Shown: positions 17,129 to 26,200 of the stretch, piece by piece
How positions within the stretch are numbered: the stretch's first letter is position 1
Layout: each line of letters starts with the position of its first letter
Assembly (NCBI GenBank): GCA_015075365.1
Contig: JABTUN010000002.1
Coordinates: 1,364,001-1,428,000 of the forward strand
DNA length: 64,000 nt
Direction: 5' to 3'
Origin: Verrucomicrobiaceae bacterium
Lineage (GTDB): Bacteria > Verrucomicrobiota > Verrucomicrobiia > Verrucomicrobiales > Verrucomicrobiaceae
Notes under the pieces: model-generated
The model's database searches: none
The model's input: the letters and a program-made list of their open reading frames with translations, nothing else
What the model was told of the DNA's origin: nothing
Position numbers and translations under genes: made by a program

Positions 17129-19480
17129 TTAGTTGGACACCTGGAGCCTCAAGTCCGGCAGAGTTTCCGCCTCATCAGCCACAAGCCGGTTCCGCCCGGC
17201 CCGGAAGATCAGCGCCACGAGCGACAGCGTGGCCACGGAGCTCAGCGGCATCAGGATCGCGGCCAGCAGCGGGCTGAGATGACCAAAAAGGCCCATCGTG
17301 GCGGTTACGATGTTGTAGGTGACGGAGAAGCCGAACACGGCATGCACCGCGCGGCGGTGCGTGGCGGCGATGTCGAGCAGGCTGCTCATGAAGCGCATGC
17401 TGTGGCCGAGGAAGTAGAAGTCCGCCTTGTGCTCCAGGAAGCTGCGGCCCGTGACCGGGCTGCCCGCGCAGGACGCGGCGTCAAAGGCGAGGCTGTCATT
17501 CGCGCCATCGCCGATGTACAGCGTGCCCTGCGGGTCATGCGCGGCGATCCACGCGGCTTTTTCCTCCGGCGTGAGGCTGTGATGCCATTGATCGCGGTCG
17601 AGGCCGAGCTGCGCGGCGATGTCGGCCACCTTCGGCTCGCGGTCGCCGCTGAGGATGCGGATGCGCAGCCCGCGCGCGGTGAGCGCGCGCACTTCGTCGC
17701 TCGATTCGCCACGCAGCGCATCGTGGAAGCGGAACGCGGCCACTTCGCTGCCGTTGCGCGTGAAGATGGCATCCGCCGCCTGGTCCTTCGGTCGCGTGAT
17801 GGCCCAGGTGACGCCGCTCTGCTCGAAGTGAAGCCCCTGGCCGGGTGTTTCGATCACCTCCGCGTCGAGCACCTGATCCGGCGTGCCGCCGAGCGCATCA
17901 AACAGGCTGCGGCTGACCGGATGCAGGTTGCCGCTCGTGAGATGTCGCAGCGCCTGCCGTGCCGGTGCATCGAGCGCGGTGAGCGATTCGGGATTCACCA
18001 GCACCGGATTCTCCAGGGTGAGCGTGCCCGTCTTGTCGAACACGATCTGGCGCAGCCGCGTGAGCTTTTTCCACAGTCCCAGCGTGCGGACAAACACGCC
18101 GTGGCCTTCCGCACGGCTCGCGGCGATGTCATCGGCCAGCGGCGCGGCCACGCCGAGCGCGCAGGGACACGACACGACAAACACGGAGATCATGACCTGC
18201 ATCGCCCTGGTCCACTCGCCCGTGTGCTGCCACCACCAGATGCCGCCGATGACTCCGGCGAGCACGACGACGATCAAGTAGCCGCGCAGCAGCTTTTCGA
18301 GCCGCAGATCGCGATTTTCGCCTCCGCGGCGCGCTTCGAGCAATTTGTGCAGGGTGGAGTCCTTCCATGCTTCGAGCGCCACGGCGGTGAGCGAGCGCGT
18401 TCCGGCATTCAGCGCGCCGGAGGGCAGCAACTGGCCGCTGCTGCGCGCGCAGGCATCGCTTTCGCCGTTGATCCATTCGAGGCTGATGCTGGCATGCGCG
18501 TCCTCCAGCTTCGCGGCGACGGGAATCGCCTGCCCGGGCTTCACCGTGAAGCTTTCGCCGGCTTTGAGCGCCTCCAAGGCATCCGCCTCCGGAATCGACG
18601 GATCACGCACAAGACGGCGGCGATTGCGCGCAACGGCCATTTGCTGCACGAGACGGCCGCCGAGCATCAGGAAGATGAACATGGCCACAAAGTCGAAGTA
18701 CTTGAGCCCCTCCTCCCCGCTCATCCAGCCGATGATCGAACCCGCGTAAGCCGCGGCGATGCCGAGCGAGATGGGCGTGTCGATGTGCAGCACGCCGGCC
18801 TTGATCGCCTGCCACGCACGCTGCGCGAAGTAACTGCCGCCCACAAACAGCGCCAGTGTGGCCGACGCGGCGGCGACGAGGTCAAACCAGCGCGCGAAGG
18901 GAAAATCGTCCGGCATGCCAAAGTAGGCCGGCAGCGAAAAGGCCATCGCATTCATCGCAAAGGCACCGCAGAGGCCGGTGCGGCGCTCCAGGCTGTTGTC
19001 GGTCACCGTTCCCGCATCTGCACGCGGCACGCCGAGCAGGTAGCCGAAGCGCTGCAGCTCGCGCGCGAACTCGACGGGCTCAAACTGCCCCGGATGCCAC
19101 GCCATGCGCAGCTCACCGCGCGCGATGTCCACGTTCACCTGCGTGCCGCCCATTTTCGCAAAGATCCGCTCAATGAGCCAGATGCAGGCCATGCAGGACA
19201 GGCCCTGGATCGACACGCTCAACTCCGCCGCCACGTTTTCATCCGCACGCTGTGCCACCGCGGCGAACGTCGAGGCCTCCAGCCAGCCGTAGTCCTGCTG
19301 GCGCATCGCCTGCGGCGACACCGGCGGCAGGTTCTGGCCGCCTTTGATGTCGTAAAACTGCGCCAGTCCCTCGTGCTGGAGCATGTCGTGAACGTAATGG
19401 CATCCGGCACAGCAAAAGCTGTCGCTCCGGGATGAAGGCACAGGGGTGCCGCAGTGTTGGCATGTCGCGCGTGAAGACAT
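17129..19480 (-). CDS. CcoI/FixI-type copper-transporting P1B ATPase
   Basis: The 783-residue product starts with a cysteine-rich metal-binding domain (TCQHCGTPVP and CCAGCHYVHDM; PF12156 type), then a heavy-metal-associated domain with GLSCMACIWLIE, eight transmembrane helices with the CPC ion-site motif (VSCPCALGVA), DKTGTLT (phosphorylated Asp) and GDGANDSLAF. The domain order matches CcoI/FixI pumps, which export copper to the periplasm for cytochrome cbb3 oxidase assembly. No ccoNOP or ccoS genes are nearby, so the partner oxidase must be elsewhere. The start ATG 19478-19480 precedes the first CxxC. Confidence 0.92.
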   Translation of the reverse strand: MSSRATCQHCGTPVPSSRSDSFCCAGCHYVHDMLQHEGLAQFYDIKGGQNLPPVSPQAMRQQDYGWLEASTFAAVAQRADENVAAELSVSIQGLSCMACIWLIERIFAKMGGTQVNVDIARGELRMAWHPGQFEPVEFARELQRFGYLLGVPRADAGTVTDNSLERRTGLCGAFAMNAMAFSLPAYFGMPDDFPFARWFDLVAAASATLALFVGGSYFAQRAWQAIKAGVLHIDTPISLGIAAAYAGSIIGWMSGEEGLKYFDFVAMFIFLMLGGRLVQQMAVARNRRRLVRDPSIPEADALEALKAGESFTVKPGQAIPVAAKLEDAHASISLEWINGESDACARSSGQLLPSGALNAGTRSLTAVALEAWKDSTLHKLLEARRGGENRDLRLEKLLRGYLIVVVLAGVIGGIWWWQHTGEWTRAMQVMISVFVVSCPCALGVAAPLADDIAASRAEGHGVFVRTLGLWKKLTRLRQIVFDKTGTLTLENPVLVNPESLTALDAPARQALRHLTSGNLHPVSRSLFDALGGTPDQVLDAEVIETPGQGLHFEQSGVTWAITRPKDQAADAIFTRNGSEVAAFRFHDALRGESSDEVRALTARGLRIRILSGDREPKVADIAAQLGLDRDQWHHSLTPEEKAAWIAAHDPQGTLYIGDGANDSLAFDAASCAGSPVTGRSFLEHKADFYFLGHSMRFMSSLLDIAATHRRAVHAVFGFSVTYNIVTATMGLFGHLSPLLAAILMPLSSVATLSLVALIFRAGRNRLVADEAETLPDLRLQVSN

Positions 19481-19660
19481 GCCGGGAAAGTGGCCTGAAA
19501 GCGGGAATCCGCTGCCCGTGGCTTGGCGTTGAAGGGGCGGCGCTTGCGCGCATGGATGCCATCCCCGTGCCTGAAACCGCTTTTCCGCCCGTAACCGTCT
19601 CCAGGCCGCAAAAGCAGCGCCCCGGCCGTTTTTTTCCGTCACGAAATGACCACGGCAGGC

Positions 19661-19689
19661 TTGTGTCCAGGAACGGCGCCCGCTAACAT
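19661..19689 (+). promoter_or_regulatory. Predicted promoter of the first PilT-like gene
   Basis: TTGTGT (19661-19666) and TAACAT (19684-19689) are 17 nt apart and the ATG is at 19700, giving a very short leader. No Shine-Dalgarno is present. This agrees with the promoter layout before sucC, the ferredoxin and DUF971 genes. Confidence 0.45.
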
Positions 19690-19699
19690 CCCTTCTCAC

Positions 19700-20752
19700 A
19701 TGGCCATTTCCATCGATGACATCCTCCACGCCGCCGAAGAGCACCAGGCGAGCGATATTTTCCTCCAAGAGGGCGAGGTGCCGCGGATGAAGATCAACGA
19801 GCAGCTCATGATTTTTGGCGACGAGCTGCTGCAACTGCCGGACATGGCAGGGCTGTGGCAAAAATGCGGCGGGGACACGCTGAAGGACCTCGATGTGGAC
19901 ACCGGAATGGTGTCCCGCAGCGGGATCCGCTTCCGCGTGAACCTGCACAAGGTGCTGGGCCGGCTGGCGGCCACGCTGCGGCGCATCCGCACGGACATGC
20001 CGTCCCTGGCCGCGCTGGGCGCGCCGGACTGGCTGCTCACGCGCTGGGGCCTGCAAGAGCACGGCATGGTGCTCATCACGGGTTCCACCGGCCAGGGAAA
20101 GTCCACCACGCTGGCCGGTCTGCTGCACTGGATGAACATGAACGTGGCGCGCCACATCGTGACCATCGAGGACCCGGTCGAGTACATCTTCACCAACAAC
20201 CGCAGCATGTTCACCCAGCGCGAGGTGGGCCGCGACACGCCCAGTTTCCCGCGCGGGCTGCGCGCGGCGATGCGCCAGGCTCCGGATGTCATTTTTGTGG
20301 GCGAGATCCGCGACCACGACACCGCCTTCACAGCCCTGCAAGCCTGCGAGACAGGCCATCTCGTGCTCGCCTCCATGCACTCCGCCACCGTGGGGGACAC
20401 GATGGAGCGTTTTGTGAACCTTTTCCCCGCGGACCAGGTGGGGATCGGCCTGCACCTGCTTTCGCATCAACTTTTAGGCGTTCTGTGCCAGAAACTCGTG
20501 CCGGATGTGAACGGCAGCCTGACGCTGCTCGTCGAGCACCTGCAAAACGGCGGCGCGGTACGGGACTGGATCGCCCGGCGTGCCGTGGGCGACATCCATG
20601 AATACATGACGCGGGCCAACGACCCGAACTGCCGCACGTTCCTCCAGTCGATCATCACCGCCTACGAGGCCGGCATCATTGACGAACCGACCGCCATCGC
20701 GGCCACTGGCAACGAGGCGGAGTTCCGCCGGGCCGCGCGGGGCATCTCGTAA
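19700..20752 (+). CDS. PilT-like type IV pilus retraction ATPase, paralogue 1
   Basis: This 350-residue secretion NTPase has the PilT/VirB11 layout: N-terminal PAS-like domain with SDIFLQEGEVPRM, Walker A in ITGSTGQGKSTTLAGLL, Asp box TIEDPVEYIFTN, Walker B in VIFVGEIRDHDTAF, and the His box TGHLVLASMHSA. PilT hydrolyses ATP to depolymerise the pilus and drive twitching or DNA uptake. It has GQGKS and GEIRDHD in place of the usual GSGKS and GEMRDLE. The next PilT-like gene starts 13 nt downstream, giving a two-gene unit. No pilus structural genes lie in the window. Confidence 0.9.
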   Translation: MAISIDDILHAAEEHQASDIFLQEGEVPRMKINEQLMIFGDELLQLPDMAGLWQKCGGDTLKDLDVDTGMVSRSGIRFRVNLHKVLGRLAATLRRIRTDMPSLAALGAPDWLLTRWGLQEHGMVLITGSTGQGKSTTLAGLLHWMNMNVARHIVTIEDPVEYIFTNNRSMFTQREVGRDTPSFPRGLRAAMRQAPDVIFVGEIRDHDTAFTALQACETGHLVLASMHSATVGDTMERFVNLFPADQVGIGLHLLSHQLLGVLCQKLVPDVNGSLTLLVEHLQNGGAVRDWIARRAVGDIHEYMTRANDPNCRTFLQSIITAYEAGIIDEPTAIAATGNEAEFRRAARGIS

Positions 20753-20765
20753 CCTCCTCCTCATC

Positions 20766-21866
20766 ATGCGCACGCACGATCTCATCGAGTATCTTTACAT
20801 GGTCATCGAGCGCGGTGGCTCCGACATGCACGTCTCCGCAGGCGCGCCCCCCATGGGCCGCATCAACGGCACCCTCCAGCCGATGACCGACGAGGTGCTG
20901 GACGTGGCCGACCTGCGCGAGCTGATCTTTGGCGTGCTGAAGGAGAACCAGCGCGCGAAGCTGGAGCAGGAATGGGAGCTCGACTTTGCCATCCAGGTGG
21001 AAAACCTCGGGCGCTTCCGCGGCAACGCCTGCTATGTGCTCGGCCGCATCGAGGCTTCCTTCCGCTACATCCCCAATGTCATCCCCGAGCTGCGCGACCT
21101 GGGCCACGGGCCGACCGTGGAGGGCTTCACCCAGCTTCGGGACGGCCTGATCCTTGTCACCGGCACCAGCAACTGCGGCAAGACCACCACGCTCGCCTCG
21201 CTGACGCAGCACATCGCCCGCACGCGGAACGCCAATATCGTCAGCATCGAGGACCCCATCGAGTACCTCTTCAAGCACGAGAACAGCCTCGTGCGCCAGC
21301 GCCAGGTGGGCGCGGACACGCACACCTTTGCCTCCGCCATCAAAAGCGCGCTGCGCCAGGACGCGGATGTCATCGTCATCAGCGAGTTGCGTGATCTGGA
21401 GACGATCCGCACGGCGCTGACCGCCTCCGAGACCGGCCACCTCGTCATCAGCACGCTGCACACCCAGGACGCGCCGGGAACGATCCTCCGCGTGCTCGAT
21501 GCCTTCCCGGAAGAGCAGCAGGACTTCGTCGCCTCGCAGCTCGCGGGCTCGCTGCGCGGCGTCATCTGCCAGTCCCTGTTGTCACGCCGGGACGAGCCGG
21601 GACGCGTCATGGCCTCCGAGGTGCTCGTCGGGAATTCCGGCATCGCCTCCTGCATCCGCTCACGCCGCCTCTCCCAACTGGCAAACCTGATCCAGATCGG
21701 CGCCCATGACGGCATGCACACCATCGACGACAGCCTGCTGCATCTGGCCAACTACGGATTCATCAGCATGGACGACGCGCTGATCCGCGCCCGCGACGCC
21801 GAGTTCATCCAGGTAGGCCACAAGAAATTCCTCGCGGAGCGCGGGCTGGACGGGCGAAAGCGGTGA
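20766..21866 (+). CDS. PilT/PilU-like ATPase, paralogue 2
   Basis: The 366-residue product is a second PilT-type ATPase: GGSDMHVSAGAPPMGRI opens the N-terminal domain, Walker A is VTGTSNCGKTTTLASL (satisfies GxxxxGKT, with Asn-Cys in place of Gly-Ser), then SIEDPIEYLFKH, VIVISELRDLETI and the His box TGHLVISTLHTQ. The Gly before Glu in the usual GEMRD segment is Ser here. It overlaps in function with paralogue 1; such pairs can act together as PilT-PilU. The start ATG 20766 lies 13 nt after the previous stop; no Shine-Dalgarno. The genes appear co-transcribed. Confidence 0.88.
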   Translation: MRTHDLIEYLYMVIERGGSDMHVSAGAPPMGRINGTLQPMTDEVLDVADLRELIFGVLKENQRAKLEQEWELDFAIQVENLGRFRGNACYVLGRIEASFRYIPNVIPELRDLGHGPTVEGFTQLRDGLILVTGTSNCGKTTTLASLTQHIARTRNANIVSIEDPIEYLFKHENSLVRQRQVGADTHTFASAIKSALRQDADVIVISELRDLETIRTALTASETGHLVISTLHTQDAPGTILRVLDAFPEEQQDFVASQLAGSLRGVICQSLLSRRDEPGRVMASEVLVGNSGIASCIRSRRLSQLANLIQIGAHDGMHTIDDSLLHLANYGFISMDDALIRARDAEFIQVGHKKFLAERGLDGRKR

Positions 21867-21892
21867 CGCTCATCCTCCATGTTTCCGCCGCA

Positions 21893-22069
21893 GGTCCTGG
21901 ACCGTTTCTCAAAAAGAATGTCTGAAATGACCGGCGAGCGCGGCGGCTTCAGTGGCAAGGAAAGAGCGAGGAGGCTATTGGAACAATAGCTGACGAGCGA
22001 ATGACGCCGCCAATGGGGCTGCCCCGCCGCCGGGAATCTGACAGACATTTTGAGAACCGGTCTGAAACC
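21893..22069. repeat. Imperfect inverted repeat of about 175 bp
   Basis: The left arm (GTTTCTCAAAAAGAATGTCT region, 21904-21936) and the right arm (AGACATTTTGAGAACC region, 22029-22058) are reverse complements with small gaps, and the match continues to the outer CTGGACCG/CGGTCTG. Inside lies a second pair, GGCGGC at about 21941 and GCCGCC at about 22009. The structure is noncoding and fills the gap between a PilT-like gene and the convergent deacetylase gene. It fits a MITE-like dispersed palindrome, but copy number elsewhere cannot be seen. Confidence 0.65.
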
Positions 22070-22097
22070 GTGAACTTGAAACAAGCAACGCACATCC

Positions 22098-22982
22098 TCA
22101 CTGCGGGATCGGCAGCGGCTTCGGGTCCGGCTGCACAAACTTGCTGTTCGGTGTCACCACCACCCCCACGGGCATGCTGGCCTTTTCCAGGTTCAGGAGC
22201 TGGCTCACCGTGACGAACTGGTAGCCCTTCGCGATCAACTGGTCGAACATCGCCGGCATGGCTTGCAGCGTGGGCGGATGAATGTCATGCGCCAGCATGA
22301 TGGCGCCGTTGTGCGCGCCGGTGACGAGACGGCTGGTCACCACACTGACGCCAGGACGACGCCAATCCTGCGGGTCCACCGACCACATGATCGTGGAGTA
22401 GCCAAACTCAGTGAACATGAGGTCCTTGATGCGCGAATTGATCGCCCCGTAGGGCGGGCGCACGAGCTGCGGCCGCACCCGGGCCACCTCATAGACAGCG
22501 TCCTCGGACTGCTTGAGTTCCTTGCGGATTTGCTCGTCGGAACGGCTCGTCAGGCTGCAATGCGTCCAGGTGTGGTTCCCGATCTCGTGCCCCTCCGCGA
22601 TCATGCGGCGCACAATGTCCGGGTACATCTTCACCTGCCTGCCGATGAGGAAGAAGGTGCATTTGATGTTCCGCTCCTTGAGCAAGTCGAGCAGCTTGGG
22701 GGTCAGGGAGGGATGCGGTCCGTCGTCAAACGTCATCGCCAGCACCTTCTGGTCCGTCTTGACAGAGGAATACGACACACGCACCCCCGCAGGCGGCGTG
22801 GTGGGCAGGCTCGAGGGGTTGTTGAACTGGCGCGTGATCGGATTCGGCACGTTCTTGGGCGTGCCTGCCGGTTCTTCAAAGGGAAGAGCGCGGCGCACCT
22901 CCTTCTCGGCCAGTTTGTTATCATTGGACGAGCACCCGACTTGGGCGCTGAGGAGAAGGCCGAACCAAAGGCTGAAATACAT
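22098..22982 (-). CDS. Polysaccharide deacetylase (NodB) lipoprotein
   Basis: The 294-residue product begins with a lipoprotein signal (MYFSLWFGLLLSAQVGCSS). The NodB domain has LAMTFDDGPHPSLTP (catalytic Asp and metal Asp), EGHEIGNHTWTHCSL (metal-binding His-x-x-x-His) and VRPPYGAINSR, with VDPQDWRRPG and IMLAHDIHPPT later (catalytic His). It should remove N- or O-acetyl groups from a cell-wall or exopolysaccharide at the periplasmic membrane face. Family-typical length. The start was placed at the lipoprotein signal; a longer frame upstream is non-coding. Confidence 0.9.
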   Translation of the reverse strand: MYFSLWFGLLLSAQVGCSSNDNKLAEKEVRRALPFEEPAGTPKNVPNPITRQFNNPSSLPTTPPAGVRVSYSSVKTDQKVLAMTFDDGPHPSLTPKLLDLLKERNIKCTFFLIGRQVKMYPDIVRRMIAEGHEIGNHTWTHCSLTSRSDEQIRKELKQSEDAVYEVARVRPQLVRPPYGAINSRIKDLMFTEFGYSTIMWSVDPQDWRRPGVSVVTSRLVTGAHNGAIMLAHDIHPPTLQAMPAMFDQLIAKGYQFVTVSQLLNLEKASMPVGVVVTPNSKFVQPDPKPLPIPQ

Positions 22983-23145
22983 GCGTGAAGGGGTCACAAG
23001 GCGGCCAGAATAACGGTCTGACAGGAAATAGGAAAGTTGGAAATCGTGAAAAATACACCTGCCCTGTGGCGGAAACCACGAGCGACATGCACGGCACATG
23101 GCGCTGAGACGGGGAGGCTCAAGAGGCATCCTCGGAGGGCGGGAG

Positions 23146-23258
23146 CCGAATATCGAATGTCGAACAAGGATTTTCCAAATGACGAAGGCGGACGCTACTC
23201 GGCCTTGCCGTCACTTCGACATTCAAAGTTCCCTGTTCATCATTCGATATTCGTTCGG
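23146..23258. repeat. Imperfect inverted repeat of about 113 bp
   Basis: The left arm contains GAATATCGAATGTCGAACAA and the right arm (23212-23258) contains TGTTCATCATTCGATATTCG, the reverse complement with a few changes, and the similarity continues inward (GACGAAG with CTTCGAC). The unit is AT-rich compared with the flanking genes and has no coding content. It lies between the deacetylase and giant-protein genes. It resembles short palindromic elements dispersed in some Verrucomicrobia and Planctomycetes genomes; that wider distribution is from memory, not from this window. Confidence 0.7.
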
Positions 23259-23263
23259 AAAAG

Positions 23264-26200
23264 TCACCGCCCCGGCGGATCGACTTCCTTCACGGTGGCA
23301 CCGTGGGTGTCGCTAAGCACGAGGATGGAGAGTTTGGAGACGTTGTTGAGCTCCGCAGGTTTCAGCATGGCGTAGTCGAGGCCGTTCGCGGGAGCACCGC
23401 CGTCGGAAACTTGCTGCTGCGTCACGTTTTCGGGTGCATTGAGGCTCGCGTAGTCAAAGCGGCCGCGGAGGTCGGTGTAGCCGTCTTTGAAGAAGCGGAC
23501 GGTGCCGTTGTTGAGCTTGGCATAGACCTTCACGTAGGCCTTTGGCAGCGGTTTGTCGGTGGAAACGTCGCGCGTTTCGAGGCGGCCGTAGTTTTCAGTG
23601 AGGGTGAGCTTGAGCGTGTTGGCGTGGTAGGCCTGCGTCTGGCGTTTTCCGGCGCCGATGACTTCGACGAGCACGTTCGCTTTGGCGAATTCGCCCGGCA
23701 GCGGCACGTCGAGCTTCATGGCGTCTTTGGGAAGGGCCTGCGTGGCGGTTTTGTTCGGCTTGATGATGCTGAAACGGCCCGCGTCCTGGCTGACGAAGGG
23801 ATTGCTGCTGAAGCTGAACTCCGGATCCATCAGGTAGTAGTTCAGCGTGACCTCGGAGAGGTTTTTCCAATTGAGTGAGATCGTCTGTTTTTCGACTTTG
23901 AAGTCGAAACCGGGCTCCGTGGAGGCCAAATCGCTCTGCTGGGCCTCGCGGTCGGGTTGGGCGGGTTTTTCTGGTTTTGTCGTTTTTCCATCCACTTCAT
24001 CGGCTTGGGTGAGCACGTCTTTGAAGAGCGTTTTCCACCTCGGGGGCAGGTCAGACTGGTCTGACTTGTCGGACCTGTCCGACGATGCCAGGCGCTTCGA
24101 GGCCACACCGCGAGCGGCGGCCACATCTCCCTCGTAAAAGGCCGCGTAGCACTGGAAGTAGTCGTGTTGCAGTCGCGTCGGCAGCTTCGTGGCGTCGATG
24201 GCCTTGAAGCGTGTCAGCGCCTCCTCGACTCGATCTTGGAGGAAGAGGTAATAGACCACGCTCATGCTGTCCATGGCATCGAGCTGCGGCTTGTGCGCCA
24301 GCGCGGTGAGGAGCTGCGTGTATTGCTGCAGCACTGCGGGATTCGCGATGCGCCACTCGCTGCCGAGCCGATGGGCGCGTTGATTGACGAGCGGCGAGTA
24401 TTCGAGGTGCTCGTAGCTGCGCAGCTCGATGGGTTCGAGGGTGAGCAGCTTGCTGGCGAAGTAGGGGCCGTAGCCGTCGTCGTCCTTCAAAAGCTGGCCG
24501 AGCATCGCGGCGTCGTTGTGCAGGAAGGCATAGCTGAAGACCGCGTCGTCGCTGACATGATGCTGGTTCATGAAGCCGACGAGCTTCTGATAGAAATCGC
24601 CCTGCTTGCAGCGCCAGGCGACGCGTTCGAGGTCGAGCGCTTCGAGATTGTTCTGCTCCAGGAACGCGAAGACCTCGGCCTCGGTGCTGTTTTGCGAGAC
24701 GTAATCCCACGAGGCCTTGTCCACCTGCGTGAGTTTGGCCACGACGTTGAATTCCATCGGCTTCGCCGCCGCGCCGCCGACGTTCACGGGGAAGTGCGCG
24801 AACTTCACGCCCGCCTTCGCGGACACCGCAGGGAAGTAGAAGTGATACTCAAAGGTCTGCGTCGTGTAGGGCTCCAGGCGCACCTGTTTGGAGTCGGTGG
24901 CCTTGCTGCCGAGGATGGGCAGAGCGCCCTGCGGTATTTGCAGCAGCACGGCGGCCTTCACGCGACTGCTCGTCGGGTTCGTGACGACGACATTCGCGCC
25001 GTAGGTCACGCCGGTGAGGAATTCGTCCGTCACATACTTCTCGAACTTCTCATTGCCCTCCATCCGGTAGCGGTCGCCCTGCCGGAAGAAGCTCTGCGAG
25101 ACCAGGAGCTGGCCCTGCGCCGACTTGTCGCCGTCCACGGGCTTGATCTCCTTGTGGAAAAGGATGCACGGTCCGCCCGCGGTGAAGATAAACTGGCCAT
25201 TCTCCGCCTTCGTCGTGTGCTTCGGTGCTTCAAACGGCAGATCGAGCACCGCCAGCGCCAGCATCATCTCCGGGAAGCTGTGACAAGCCTCGGCGATGTT
25301 CGCCGAAACAAAGCCGCCCCTCGATCCCGCCGCCACCCACGCGGCGTAATCACGCCAAAAGGCATTCACGGTGATGAGTTCCGCATCCTGCTCGTCGATG
25401 CGACGCTTGTAGTAGTTGTTCTCCGCCCACTCCTTCGTCGGGCCGAGAGCGCGGTAGAAGACGCGAACTTCTTGGCGTGCTCTGGCCGCGACTTCCGTGC
25501 CGAAGTAGAGAGTGTTGACTGTTCCGCCGCTGATGGTTACCGCGCCGGTGTAGGTGCTAGCACCGCTAACCGCCCATCCTCCTACCAAGGCTGCATCACG
25601 TCCGGCGGCCAACTTTTCCATTTCACTGTCTCCATCGGAATCCTTCATCGCTTTGAGTTCATCCACCGTCATTGAGCGACGCAGTGCACCTCCTCCGACT
25701 CCCATGCCCTTCCCGACGCCACCACCAGGAGGCGCGGCAAATGCATCGACTGGAGCAGCCGCCGCCGGAACTGGCGCTGGTGACATGGGGGCTAATTGAG
25801 GCGCATCGAGTTCTGCCTGCTTCTTTGCCGTTTCCAAATCTCCCAAGGCTCCGCGAGTCTCGTTCTCCATCGCCCGGCCACGCAGTGCCATTTCAAACAG
25901 ACGATCTGCTTCCTCGGGGTTTGGCGGGATCATTTCCCAGAGTTCACGCACATGCCGTGCAGCATTCGGCGCTTCGTTTTGAAGGCGCTGAGCCAGCAGG
26001 ATACGCTCGACGATGTTCAGGCGGGCGTAGGCCCAGGGTTCGAGGTGTTTCGAGAGATCGAGGCCGAGCAGATACTCGTCCATGAAGGTTTTGTCCTTCT
26101 TGTGGGCGAGATACGGTTTCACGACTTTGTCGAAGAAGGGCTTGTCCTTGTGCTGGAGGAAGAGGTTCAGCTCGTGGCAGGCGTATTCGCCGTATTTGGC

